64,000 bases of DNA from Fulvivirga marina. Lineage in GTDB: Bacteria > Bacteroidota > Bacteroidia > Cytophagales > Cyclobacteriaceae. Of this stretch, positions 25,511-34,332 are shown one piece after another (the stretch's first letter is position 1; the number at the start of each line of letters is the position of its first letter). Under the pieces are notes generated by a model. The model did no database searches. It saw only the letters and a list, made by a program, of their open reading frames with translations, and was not told the origin of the DNA. Location: the NCBI RefSeq assembly GCF_016775155.1, contig NZ_JAEUGD010000053.1:124001-188000 (forward strand). The letters run 5' to 3'. The translations under genes were made by a program, and so were the position numbers.

Positions 25511-27151
25511 ATGAAGCCAATATATAAGCTGTCGGGTGTTAGAGTCTCTGATCTTGCGTTGAGTATTTTAATGATCTTTGCAGCTATAATATTGTTCTCA
25601 AATCTGGCTACATGGGGAGTCACCGAGACTAGTGAGGCTCGTTATGCTGAGATTAGCAGGGAAATGTACTTGTCAGGGGACTACATGCACCCCAGGCTAT
25701 TAAAAATCGGGCATTATCACAAGCCGCCGTTAACTTATTGGATAACGGCTTTTGCCTATAGCATATTTGGAGTAACAGCTTTCGCTGCACGCTTTTTCTT
25801 GCAGGTTGCTTTGCTCATTCAAATTTACTTGGTCTATCGGCTGGGGCAGTTATTGTTTAAAAATTCTGAAGCGGCTTTTCATTCGGCATGTATTTACTTT
25901 GCGTTTCCTCTGGTAATTATAAGCTCCAGGGCATTAACTACTGATGCTTACCTGACTACAACGGTACTGGCATCTATTTTTGCGTGGATAAAATATAAAA
26001 AGGGAAGGGGTATCATAAACCTTTACTTCTTTTATACCTGTATGGGCTTGGGCATGCTAATCAAAGGTCCTGTTGCTTTCATAGCCCCGGTTACTGTAGC
26101 TGTAGCCTCCCATTGGCTGATTAAAAAGGACGGGCGCAATATGATCAAACACCATTTGGCCGGAGTCTTGATTTTGTTGACTGTTGGCTCTTCATGGTAC
26201 ATTATGCTATGGAAAGAGAATCATGACTTCTTTAACTATTTTGTTGTTGACCACATATTTAACAGGTTTATGACAAATAACTTTGGTAGAAGACAGCCCT
26301 TTTGGTTTTTTATTGTAGTGGCAATCATCACAACCTTTCCATGGTTTGTGATGATTGTAAATGTCCTTTTTGCGAAAAAAAAAACGGCTATACTCAAGCT
26401 GTTGCTGATTTGGGTTTTTGTCCCCCTTTGTTTTTTTTCCCTTTCCTCTTCAAAGCTCATACTTTATATTTTGCCTATATATGCGGGAATGGCTCTTGCC
26501 GCAGCTTATATGTGGCATAATATGATATTGATGCACAAACAATGGTTAACCGCCTACAGTGTTTTTACCGTTTTAATATTATTAGGACTGATGCTGGCGC
26601 CCCTGCTTGATAAATCTCTATTGTTCAATACCGAAGTATATTTTTTAGTTTGTGGGGTAGGATTGGTTATTTTGATTGCGGTGCTCCTGAAATGGCACAG
26701 GCATAAACTTTCACTTATTTACTATCAGGTGCTTGTCACATCTACCCTTACCTTATTTTCTTCCCTCCTCTTCTCTTCTAATCCTGAAAAACTGCATGAT
26801 CAGAAAAATCTTGCTGCATTTATTAGTTCCATACCTGGAGTAGATCAGGTTTATGTATATAATGAATTACTACCTTCACTGGCCTTTGAACTAAATAAAG
26901 ATATTATTTCTGTTAATGCAGGTAGTAGTCACCTATTCAGAGAGACACGTTTTGAAGAAGAATGTTCTTGGGAAGATTATTTTATTGGAGAAGAAAAACT
27001 AAATAAGGTAAACACAAAAGAATCAGCATTTGTAATGGACGAGAAAGATGGCATATCTGAAGAAGTGCAGGGGTTACTATGCAAATATTCAAAGAAACGA
27101 CATATTGAGGGGTGGGTGGTTTTTTATAATGGCCGATCCATTTATTTATGA
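25511..27151 (+). CDS. Second ArnT-like membrane glycosyltransferase (PMT/GT83 superfamily)
   Basis: 546 residues, about twelve membrane helices. The catalytic first loop is clear: VTETSEARYAEISREMYLS (about 37-55), followed by the KIGHYHKPPLTYWI motif (about 65-78) and LGMLIKGPVAFIAP. These match polyprenyl-phosphate-sugar transferases such as ArnT more closely than the minus-strand paralogue at 19849. A short periplasmic C-terminal domain follows from about 440. It lies 16 bp after the ECF-partner gene and may be co-transcribed, which would place envelope glycosylation under the sigma factor. Confidence 0.86.
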   Translation: MKPIYKLSGVRVSDLALSILMIFAAIILFSNLATWGVTETSEARYAEISREMYLSGDYMHPRLLKIGHYHKPPLTYWITAFAYSIFGVTAFAARFFLQVALLIQIYLVYRLGQLLFKNSEAAFHSACIYFAFPLVIISSRALTTDAYLTTTVLASIFAWIKYKKGRGIINLYFFYTCMGLGMLIKGPVAFIAPVTVAVASHWLIKKDGRNMIKHHLAGVLILLTVGSSWYIMLWKENHDFFNYFVVDHIFNRFMTNNFGRRQPFWFFIVVAIITTFPWFVMIVNVLFAKKKTAILKLLLIWVFVPLCFFSLSSSKLILYILPIYAGMALAAAYMWHNMILMHKQWLTAYSVFTVLILLGLMLAPLLDKSLLFNTEVYFLVCGVGLVILIAVLLKWHRHKLSLIYYQVLVTSTLTLFSSLLFSSNPEKLHDQKNLAAFISSIPGVDQVYVYNELLPSLAFELNKDIISVNAGSSHLFRETRFEEECSWEDYFIGEEKLNKVNTKESAFVMDEKDGISEEVQGLLCKYSKKRHIEGWVVFYNGRSIYL

Positions 27152-27253
27152 ACGGAGGTTTTGAGACTCACTTTAAATTAAAAAGATCATAATAATGTCA
27201 TTTTCCAACCAACTAAACCCAGGGGATTTGCGTTATGGCTGAAAACTTTAAAA

Positions 27254-27694
27254 ATGAGAAAAATACTAATCGTAACCACTATTATTTTGTTTGCAGTGAT
27301 TTCTGCTAACGCTCAGGAATGGCAAACAGACTTTGAAGGAGCAAAAGCTGCTGCCGAGAAAGAAGATCGTAATATCGTTCTGGTTTTTCAAGGGTCTGAT
27401 TGGTGTGCGCCATGCATAAAACTCGATAAGGAAGTATGGAGCACCGAAGAGTTTCAGGCTTATGCAAAAGATCATTATGTGATGTTGCAAGCAGATTTTC
27501 CTAGGAAAAAGCAAAATGCACTGCCTGAGGAGCAGCAGCAGCATAACAGGAAACTTGCTGAAAAATATAACAAAAACGGCTATTTCCCTTTTGTTGTGGT
27601 GTTGGATGAGAACGGTGCAGTCCTTGGAGAAACCGGATACAAAAAAATGACTCCTAAAGAATACATCAGTTTATTGGACTCTTTTGCAAAGTAG
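27254..27694 (+). CDS. Exported thioredoxin-like protein
   Basis: 146 residues. Signal peptide about 1-20 (cut after SANA). The thioredoxin fold contains GSDWCAPC with the active-site pair C51-x-x-C54, and a cis-Pro region near FPFVVVLD. This is the Thioredoxin_7-like type, smaller than DsbA. It is followed after 3 bp by apbE, then DUF4266 and DUF3570 genes, which makes it the first member of a four-gene envelope cassette. Its likely role is keeping cysteines of a partner, perhaps the Cys-rich tail of the DUF4266 lipoprotein, in the right redox state; that is inference. Confidence 0.85.
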   Translation: MRKILIVTTIILFAVISANAQEWQTDFEGAKAAAEKEDRNIVLVFQGSDWCAPCIKLDKEVWSTEEFQAYAKDHYVMLQADFPRKKQNALPEEQQQHNRKLAEKYNKNGYFPFVVVLDENGAVLGETGYKKMTPKEYISLLDSFAK

Positions 27695-27697
27695 ATT

Positions 27698-28678
27698 TTG
27701 AAAACCTCCCTGTTTTTAGGCTTTTTACTTCTTACATCAATTACTGCCCACTCACAGCAGGCTTGGCAGCGTACCCTCAAACTTATGGGGAGTCGCTTTG
27801 ATATTACTGTTGTAGCGGAAGACTCCATTGAGGGGAATGCCTATATCGATATGGCGGTAAATGAGATCGAGAGGATTGAAAAACTGATCTCCTCCTGGGA
27901 TCCGACCAGCCAGACTTCCGAGGTGAACAGGAATGCAGGTATTAAGCCTGTTAAAGTGGGTCGTGAACTTTTTAATCTTATCGAACGAGCACAAGGGCTG
28001 TCCCGGCTAACTGATGGGGCATTCGATATCAGTTACGCATCCATGGATAAAATTTGGAAGTTTGACGGTAGCATGACGTCCATGCCAGATGAAAAGGCCA
28101 TTGAATCTTCAGTGGATAAGGTAGGGTATGGTAACATTGTGTTGGATAAGGAGAATAGTTCGGTTTTTCTAAAACTGAGCGGTATGAAGATAGGGTTTGG
28201 AGCAATAGGCAAAGGCTATGCGGCAGATAAAGCTAAGGAACTGCTAATTGCAAAAGGAGTTGAAGCAGGCATAATTAATGCCTCAGGCGATATGTCTGTA
28301 TGGGGAAGCCAGCCTGGTGGTATGGACTGGAAAGTGGCTTTGGTTAACCCACTGAATAAAAATAAGGTATTTGCTCTGCTGCCAGTCAAAAATGGGGCAG
28401 TGGTTACCTCAGGAGATTATGAAAAATATGTGACTTTTAATGGTGTGCGCTACGCCCATATTATTGACCCACGTACCGGCTATCCGGCAACCGGCATTAT
28501 CAGTGCTACGGTGTTTGCTCCGAAAGCAGAGCTTGCCGACGCACTGGCTACCTCAATATTTGTTATGGGAATTAAAACAGGGGTAGATCGGGTAAATCAG
28601 TTACCTGGTGTGGAATGCATACTGATTGACGATAAAGGAAGTATACATACATCTGAAAATGTTGAATTAGAAAAATGA
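27698..28678 (+). CDS. apbE: FAD:protein FMN transferase (ApbE family)
   Basis: Transfers FMN from FAD onto a Ser/Thr of exported proteins. 326 residues with a signal peptide (about 1-19). Family motifs: MGSRFDITVVAED, RIEKLISSWDPTSQTSEVN, LTDGAFDISYA, the glycine-rich FGAIGKGYAADKAKE, and YAHIIDPRTGYPA with the Mg-binding DALATSIFVMG. The start is TTG at 27698, 3 bp after the thioredoxin stop. The gene overlaps DUF4266 by 4 bp (ATGA). No clear flavinylation target motif (S/T-G-A-T) was found in the cassette proteins, so its substrate is either atypical or encoded elsewhere. Confidence 0.93.
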   Translation: MKTSLFLGFLLLTSITAHSQQAWQRTLKLMGSRFDITVVAEDSIEGNAYIDMAVNEIERIEKLISSWDPTSQTSEVNRNAGIKPVKVGRELFNLIERAQGLSRLTDGAFDISYASMDKIWKFDGSMTSMPDEKAIESSVDKVGYGNIVLDKENSSVFLKLSGMKIGFGAIGKGYAADKAKELLIAKGVEAGIINASGDMSVWGSQPGGMDWKVALVNPLNKNKVFALLPVKNGAVVTSGDYEKYVTFNGVRYAHIIDPRTGYPATGIISATVFAPKAELADALATSIFVMGIKTGVDRVNQLPGVECILIDDKGSIHTSENVELEK

Positions 28679-28893
28679 ACGCAAAAAAAATAATAATAGC
28701 AGCGGTGATAGGAGCATTCTCAATGAGTTCCTGCGTAGCCGTAAAAGAATATGATAAGATCAATATTAATGATCCGGATATGGCCTTGTCTACCAAAAAA
28801 GTAGATCGGTTTGAAACTAACTTTCAGTCCTACCGTGAGGCTGCAGCTGGTGCCAATGGAGGAAAGACAGGTGGAGGATGTGGATGTAATTAA
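28675..28893 (+). CDS. DUF4266 small lipoprotein with C-terminal GGGCGCN motif
   Basis: 72 residues. The signal ends in a lipobox (MSSC, lipidated C20). The middle contains NDPDMAL and the YREAAAGANGG stretch typical of DUF4266, and the protein ends in GGGCGCN with two cysteines, a strongly conserved tail in this family. It overlaps apbE and is followed after 3 bp by DUF3570. The terminal Cys-Gly-Cys could bind metal, form a disulfide handled by the neighbouring thioredoxin, or be modified. Function is unknown. Confidence 0.88.
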   Translation: MNAKKIIIAAVIGAFSMSSCVAVKEYDKININDPDMALSTKKVDRFETNFQSYREAAAGANGGKTGGGCGCN

Positions 28894-28896
28894 AAA

Positions 28897-30216
28897 ATGA
28901 CTATGAAGAGCTTTTTAATATTACCCCTTTTGTTTATTGCTGTTGCAACACTAGCCCAGGAGCAGGATTCTACAACAGTTTATAAAAAACGTGTTCTTGA
29001 AAGCACGGAAGTCGATTTTTTAACAAGCTATTATGCTCAGGACGGAGATAATGCTGCTGTGAGTGGTGGTAGAGGTACAGAGAAACTGACTGATTTTACG
29101 CCAACCATAGTCGTGTCATTACCTTTAAATGATGATGATGTATTGACTGTTGATGCCGGTATTTCTGCATATACTTCAGCTTCTTCCAGTAACATCAACC
29201 CTTTTGACGATTCAAGCGATGCAGATGAATTTCAGGCTTCCTCGGGAGCATCATCAGGAGATACCTGGGTGAACCTTAATGTCAGCTATAGCCATAGCTC
29301 CGATGACAGAAACAAAATATGGACGGCCAAAACTTCTGTAGCTTCAGAATTTGACTACCTCTCTTTTGGAGTTGGTGGTAGCTATGCCATGTTGTTTAAT
29401 GAGAAAAATACCGAAGTGAGTGTTACTGCTAATATTTATCTGGATACTTGGAATGCACTCTACCCAATCGAACTCAGGTCTTTTGAAGATGGCCGGGCAG
29501 GTTTGAATGATGGCCTTTTTAAACAATATACCATAACAGGTAACCCTGATTATGCCCCATCATTTACCAAACATGACAGTGAAACAAGGAATTCATATGC
29601 CATTGGTTTTGGTTTCTCTCAGATACTAAGTAGAAACCTTCAGGGATCACTTGCACTTGATCTGGTAAGACAGCAGGGACTGTTATCTACGCCGTTTCAG
29701 CGCGTTTACTTCAGTGATGTAGAGGATTCTTTTATACAAGATTTTCAACTGGCTGATGATGTGGAGCGTCTGCCCGATAACCGATTTAAAGTGGCGGTAG
29801 GAGGACGGTTGAACTACTATATCAATCAGATGTTTGTTCTGCGAACTTACTACCGCTACTATACTGACGATTGGGGTATAACGTCTAATACCATGAGTGT
29901 TGAGCTGCCAGTAAAGATTACAGATAAGTTTACGCTTTATCCATCATATCGCTATTATAACCAGACGGCGGCAGACTACTTTGCAGGTTATGAACAGCAC
30001 TTGTCCACTGAGGAGTTTTATACTTCAGATTACGACCTTTCTAAGTTCAATGCCAACGCCTATGGTTTTGGTATAAGCTATACAGATATTTTTACTTCAT
30101 TCCATCTAGGTAAGTTCGGCCTGAAGAGTATTGACCTGAAATACCTCTATTATGAAAGAAACACAGGCCTGACCTCAGGTATGATCAGTGGAGGTTTCAA
30201 GTTTGTAGTGGATTGA
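28897..30216 (+). CDS. DUF3570 outer-membrane beta-barrel protein
   Basis: 439 residues with a signal peptide (about 1-20, ending LAQ). The rest alternates polar and aromatic residues as in a barrel, with the DUF3570-typical ESTEVDFLTSYYAQDG near the N-terminus, DTWVNLNVSYSHSSDDR, and a long C-terminal run of YRYY-type strands. It closes the thioredoxin-ApbE-DUF4266-DUF3570 cassette and probably forms its outer-membrane component. What it transports or binds is unknown. The second Met at 28903 is an equally good start. Confidence 0.85.
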   Translation: MTMKSFLILPLLFIAVATLAQEQDSTTVYKKRVLESTEVDFLTSYYAQDGDNAAVSGGRGTEKLTDFTPTIVVSLPLNDDDVLTVDAGISAYTSASSSNINPFDDSSDADEFQASSGASSGDTWVNLNVSYSHSSDDRNKIWTAKTSVASEFDYLSFGVGGSYAMLFNEKNTEVSVTANIYLDTWNALYPIELRSFEDGRAGLNDGLFKQYTITGNPDYAPSFTKHDSETRNSYAIGFGFSQILSRNLQGSLALDLVRQQGLLSTPFQRVYFSDVEDSFIQDFQLADDVERLPDNRFKVAVGGRLNYYINQMFVLRTYYRYYTDDWGITSNTMSVELPVKITDKFTLYPSYRYYNQTAADYFAGYEQHLSTEEFYTSDYDLSKFNANAYGFGISYTDIFTSFHLGKFGLKSIDLKYLYYERNTGLTSGMISGGFKFVVD

Positions 30217-30458
30217 AAATAAAACCAAAGGTTGTGTAAAAGTCGACCTGGTATAAGAAAGTCAGGAGTCCTTTGTTTGGTGTTTTACCAAGTGAAGGGC
30301 TTTTTATTTTGGAAAGTTTTTGTTTTCAGTATGACGGGTGGGTATTTAATTGTGATCATGTCCATTGGAGGAATTACCAACCCATTAAGCATTATTAAAA
30401 GGCTAATCAATAGTAGACTTTTTATCTTAAAGGGAGTAAGCATAATAAAAATAAAAGT

Positions 30459-30635
30459 ATGATGAAAAGAAGAACCCTGACCTTACTAGTTGTTGGACTT
30501 TTTGTTTTTGCTATGGCCCAGGTGATTGGTCACTATGCAGGTCTAGCTGATTTTGAGTATGGAATCTTGATGGGGGTAGGAATTGGTTTAATGACCTTAT
30601 CTCTAATTAAAGGGAGGCTGATGACCAACAGGTAA
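30459..30635 (+). CDS. Small membrane protein (58 aa), unrecognised
   Basis: Starts MMKRRTLTLLVVG and ends SLIKGRLMTNR. Two hydrophobic helices (about 5-24 and 34-51) are joined by a short loop (HYAGLADFEYG). Basic residues flank both helices, giving an N-in/C-in hairpin. The leader is A-rich rather than Shine-Dalgarno-like, as is common in Bacteroidota. It stands alone, 242 bp after the DUF3570 gene. No family was recognised; coding potential is judged from the clean hydrophobic pattern and terminal charges. Confidence 0.5.
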   Translation: MMKRRTLTLLVVGLFVFAMAQVIGHYAGLADFEYGILMGVGIGLMTLSLIKGRLMTNR

Positions 30636-30734
30636 ACCTGATATACTTAAAAGTAGTTGGTAAAAGCTTCACGCTAATAATATATTATGTAGGGTTTTAT
30701 GACACTGTCACGATCTGGATGGTGGTTTTAATAA

Positions 30735-30762
30735 TTTTTATTGGATTCATTCCCAATAAAAA
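30735..30762 (+). terminator. AT-rich hairpin between the small membrane protein and moxR
   Basis: TTTTTATTGG (30735-30744) pairs with CCAATAAAAA (30753-30762) across an 8-nt loop. The arms carry U- and A-tracts on opposite sides, so it could end transcription in either direction. Confidence 0.45.
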
Positions 30763-30885
30763 GATTGCTTTATTTCTGTTCAATCGTAACTATGCAACTC
30801 CTAAATATCTTGCACTTCTCATAAACAATCGGATATTTGCTATGTAAAAATGAACTAAAAACTCAGCAAGCAGTTTAACATAACT

Positions 30886-31791
30886 ATGGCAGAAACATCT
30901 TACTGGACAGGATCAGACAAATATTTATGCGACTCGGCACTGGCACAGGCCTTCCATATGGCGCGGGTACTGGGTATGCCACTATTGATAGAAGGGGAAC
31001 CTGGTACAGGTAAAACGGACCTTCCGATTCACTATGCAAAAGACCGCGGACTGGATCTGGAGGTATATCCCGTAGGGTCAAAAAGTAACATAGAGCAATT
31101 TGTGGCTCGCTTTGATCATGTGAAGTATCTGCGAGATTCGCAAATAGAAATTCTTAATGCTCAACGGGAAGAAAAGGGGTTAGCCAGTAAACTGACCACT
31201 GGTGACCGGAACCCTGAGTCTCTTGGTGACTATGTGGCAAAAGGGCCGGCTGCGATTGCTTATAGTAAGCCTAATTCCGTATTGCTAATTGACGAGATAG
31301 ACAAGGCGCCTAGAGAATTTCCTAATGACTTGCTTTATGCGCTGAGTCACCGTAAGTTTATTATGCCTGAGTCGGGTGAAGTGATTGAGATTTCTGAAAA
31401 AGAAATGCCAGCTATTATAATCACTTCCAATAGGGAACAAGAGTTACCCACTGCATTTAAAGGAAGATGTATTTACCATTACATCGACTTTCCTGATAAG
31501 GATGTGATGGCTAAAATTATAGAGAAGCACCATCCCACCATTGATGAAAAAGTGGTGAGCGTAGCACTAGATGTGTTTTATCATCTTAGAAGGCTAGGTT
31601 TGGAGCGAGCCCCTACCACGCGTGAAATACTCAACTGGCTGAAATATATGGGTGACATTGCTCCTAAGGAAGCTGTAAAGAAAATAGAAGGACTTGAGGG
31701 AATAGGAGCCTTGATCAAGACGCAAACCGATATGGAGAGGGTCAGCCGCATGCTAGGAGCTGATAATGCTACTTTTGGAGGATTAAACTAA
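30886..31791 (+). CDS. MoxR-family AAA+ ATPase
   Basis: 301 residues. Walker A GEPGTGKT at 37-44, Walker B LLIDEID at 133-139, sensor-1-like IIITSNRE and an arginine-finger region FKGRCIYHYIDFP follow. MoxR ATPases act as chaperones that insert metals or assemble complexes together with a VWA-domain partner. The VWA gene follows after 7 bp, so this is a CoxD/CoxE- or CbbQ/CbbO-like pair. No client enzyme is adjacent. Confidence 0.9.
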   Translation: MAETSYWTGSDKYLCDSALAQAFHMARVLGMPLLIEGEPGTGKTDLPIHYAKDRGLDLEVYPVGSKSNIEQFVARFDHVKYLRDSQIEILNAQREEKGLASKLTTGDRNPESLGDYVAKGPAAIAYSKPNSVLLIDEIDKAPREFPNDLLYALSHRKFIMPESGEVIEISEKEMPAIIITSNREQELPTAFKGRCIYHYIDFPDKDVMAKIIEKHHPTIDEKVVSVALDVFYHLRRLGLERAPTTREILNWLKYMGDIAPKEAVKKIEGLEGIGALIKTQTDMERVSRMLGADNATFGGLN

Positions 31792-31798
31792 AGAAGAT

Positions 31799-33124
31799 AT
31801 GCTAAGTTCCCTACCTGAAAAATTCCGATCCCATGGCCTGAAAGCTGATGTGCGAACATTGCTTTTGCTTCGCAAAGCCATGCAGAAAGGGTTGATCAAG
31901 ACTTTGGGTGACATTTACAATGTCTTAAAGGGAATTGTAGTTAAAGAACCGGCAGATATTGGTCCATTTACCAAAGCCTACTACGAGTATTTTCTTTATA
32001 TACCCATTAAACCGGGGCAAACACTGGAAGACGCCATTCTAAGGTCAGAAACTTTTGCTAAGTGGAGGACGCAGTTTCTGGATGAGGCTGACCGTGACCT
32101 GACTGATCAGGAACTGGTCAATACATTTTTGGATCAGGTACACCTTACAAGCTACGATATCAAAGAAGTAATATCCGGTAAGGAGATTTGGGATAAGGAC
32201 AACCCTGATCAGGCGGATAGTGATCCTCTGGATGATGATACTGAACCAGCAGAACGTGTATTGGATAAAATGGCTGATTATTCTGATCTATCGCTGGAGG
32301 AATTACTGGAAAGGATGGAAAAAGTAAGGGAACAACAAAGGACCCGCCATCAGGGAGGTAGCCATTGGATCGGCACAGGTGGTATTTCGCCTTATGGTCA
32401 CGGTGGAGCAGCTAAAAATGGAATACGAGTTGGCGGGCAAGGTGGAGGCAGAATGGCTAGAAAGGTAATGGGTGATAAAAACTATTTCCCGATCGACCGA
32501 GATACTCTACTCAATGATGACAACGTGGATGCTGCACTAGCTTCTATCAAAGGAGTGATCGAAGAAAGTGCCATTGAAAAGCTTGATATTCCTCAAACCA
32601 TTAAGTCAGGGTTAAAGCGGGGGGGCTTATTTATTCCGGAGCTATCCAGTGAGAAAAATGAAGAACTGAAAGTCATTGTACTTATAGATAATGGAGGCTA
32701 CTCCATGGCACCCTATGTCAGAAGTGTACAAAACCTTTTCAGGAAGATGAAAACTCGTTTTGCCCATGATCTGGAGGTTTACTATTTCCATAACACCATT
32801 TACGATCGGGTGTACACCGATGAGCGAAGGTCCAAATCCATAACCGTTGATAGGCTTTTGATGCACGATAAATCATACAGAGTCTTTTTTATTGGTGATG
32901 CCGCCATGGCACCTTACGAGTTGAACTCCGTTAGCATACACAGTTTAAAGGCTATCGCTCATAAATTTAAGAAAAGTGTTTGGCTCAACCCCGAACCCCT
33001 GAAATACTGGCCACACACCTATACCATTCAGGTGATGAAGCAGTTAGTGCCGATGTTTCCGTTGACACCCGCAGGAATAGAGCGTGCGGTAAGAGCTATG
33101 AACTCTAAAAGTGTTGAGGGGTGA
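31799..33124 (+). CDS. VWA-domain (CoxE-like) partner of the MoxR ATPase
   Basis: 441 residues. The N-terminal helical half is followed by an acidic stretch (about 135-155), a Gly/His-rich linker (GGSHWIGTGGISPYGHGG, about 182-199) and a C-terminal VWA-like domain from about 285. Its MIDAS start reads VLIDNGGYSM where the canonical form is D-x-S-x-S, so the first Ser is replaced by Gly. The later HDLEVYYFHNTIYDRVY and RVFFIGDAAMAPYEL follow the VWA pattern. It forms an operon with the MoxR gene and ends before a bidirectional hairpin. Confidence 0.82.
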   Translation: MLSSLPEKFRSHGLKADVRTLLLLRKAMQKGLIKTLGDIYNVLKGIVVKEPADIGPFTKAYYEYFLYIPIKPGQTLEDAILRSETFAKWRTQFLDEADRDLTDQELVNTFLDQVHLTSYDIKEVISGKEIWDKDNPDQADSDPLDDDTEPAERVLDKMADYSDLSLEELLERMEKVREQQRTRHQGGSHWIGTGGISPYGHGGAAKNGIRVGGQGGGRMARKVMGDKNYFPIDRDTLLNDDNVDAALASIKGVIEESAIEKLDIPQTIKSGLKRGGLFIPELSSEKNEELKVIVLIDNGGYSMAPYVRSVQNLFRKMKTRFAHDLEVYYFHNTIYDRVYTDERRSKSITVDRLLMHDKSYRVFFIGDAAMAPYELNSVSIHSLKAIAHKFKKSVWLNPEPLKYWPHTYTIQVMKQLVPMFPLTPAGIERAVRAMNSKSVEG

Positions 33125-33145
33125 TATTATAACTAATTACAATAA

Positions 33146-33177
33146 TTCAAGTGTCGTAAAGCGCTACAACACTTGAA
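33146..33177. terminator. Bidirectional terminator hairpin between convergent genes
   Basis: TTCAAGTGT (33146-33154) and ACACTTGAA (33169-33177) are perfect complements, and inner GTA/TAC bases can extend the stem. It lies between the converging VWA and lipoprotein genes, where a shared terminator is expected. No long T-tract. Confidence 0.5.
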
Positions 33178-33183
33178 ATGTTA

Positions 33184-34332
33184 TCAATGCCATTCATAAT
33201 AGGTTATTTCTCCTCCGCTTGAGGAAGTTGTTGTCCTTTCCGTTACATACCCATCAGGGTGAAATTTATAACTCATAGAATATGAAATGTCCACTCCACC
33301 TTCTTCGATCCTGTAAATGGTTGGTAAGTTAGGCTGCATTTTCACACCAGGGATAACCTCTGTCATAGGGAAAGGGTTGTCATGGGTCATGATGTAGCTG
33401 TCGTAAGTCTTGGTGGAAAGCAGTATGTAATCCTCGGAATGAGCATCTTTAGTGTATACCTGATGTTTATAGAGGTTTTTGTTATCATAAAAAAGGTAGA
33501 TATGAGTTAGCCCTTCAGAATACTTGCCGTTTTCCTGTAGGTGGTAGGTCACCATACCTCCTAAATGACCGGCAGGGTCATAATCGTATAAGCTATATGC
33601 TTCTATCATCTGATTTTCCACTTTCTCAGACCGCGTAACCCTATCGTTTTCGTAGTAGAAATAAGTGTCAAAACCCAGGGTGCTGCTTACCCTTACAATT
33701 TGATTATTGGTATTGTAATAGTAGGTTTCAGTTCCTGAGCGCAAAGCCGGAGTTTCTGTCTCCCAATACACCTTACTAACCTGGCCTGCGGAGCTATATT
33801 CGTAAGTTTTCTTCGACCGCCAACTCCCTGCAAAGGTCTCATAAGATTTTGGTAACCCCACTAACTCAGCAGGATCGGAAGGCTCGGAATCATTATCATT
33901 GATACTAATTGTGATTTGATTTTTATCACCAATTACAAACCCTTCCGTAGCTTCTACAATTTGAAAAGTATGTGATAAGTTGCCGGAGTGAACATTGTCA
34001 TCAACTATTGTCATGCTGAACTGAGAAACCAGCTGACCTTTCGTCAGAAGGAGCAATATCTTACCATCTACTGTTTTGGTTTGCAAATATTTTTCTATTC
34101 CAGCAGGAACTGATAGGTAGATAGTACCTGATCTTGTGGCTTCCTTATCCAGCAATACTTTAATATCAACAGTGCCAGATCCTTCATCAGCGGTTATATC
34201 TTTCGAAAATTTTACTGTTACGGCAGTCTCAGGACTACCCTGAGGCGTATCCACCAATGAGTCATCTTCATTGCATGCGAACATACCAGCCAAAACTAAC
34301 AGGCCGGTATGAATTTTAAATATGGTCTTCAT
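33184..34332 (-). CDS. Lipoprotein with Calx-beta-like domain and YD-like C-terminal region
   Basis: 382 residues from ATG 34332 (MKTIFKIH), chosen because it starts a proper lipoprotein signal with lipobox LAGMFAC; an in-frame extension upstream adds non-signal sequence. Residues about 35-150 resemble a Calx-beta or cadherin-like sandwich (VTVKFSKDITADEGSGTVDI ... ISINDND). The C-terminal half carries repeated Tyr-rich strand pairs (YYYNTNNQIVRVSS, YFYYENDRVTRSE, LYDYDPAGHLGG), similar to YD/RHS-like repeats often seen in secreted Bacteroidota proteins. Surface-exposed or periplasmic; function unknown. Confidence 0.7.
   Translation of the reverse strand: MKTIFKIHTGLLVLAGMFACNEDDSLVDTPQGSPETAVTVKFSKDITADEGSGTVDIKVLLDKEATRSGTIYLSVPAGIEKYLQTKTVDGKILLLLTKGQLVSQFSMTIVDDNVHSGNLSHTFQIVEATEGFVIGDKNQITISINDNDSEPSDPAELVGLPKSYETFAGSWRSKKTYEYSSAGQVSKVYWETETPALRSGTETYYYNTNNQIVRVSSTLGFDTYFYYENDRVTRSEKVENQMIEAYSLYDYDPAGHLGGMVTYHLQENGKYSEGLTHIYLFYDNKNLYKHQVYTKDAHSEDYILLSTKTYDSYIMTHDNPFPMTEVIPGVKMQPNLPTIYRIEEGGVDISYSMSYKFHPDGYVTERTTTSSSGGEITYYEWH

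Noticed and set aside
30232-30462. 76-codon open frame after the DUF3570 gene
   Set aside because: Mixed composition, no start context, and overlaps the start of the better-supported 58-residue membrane protein.
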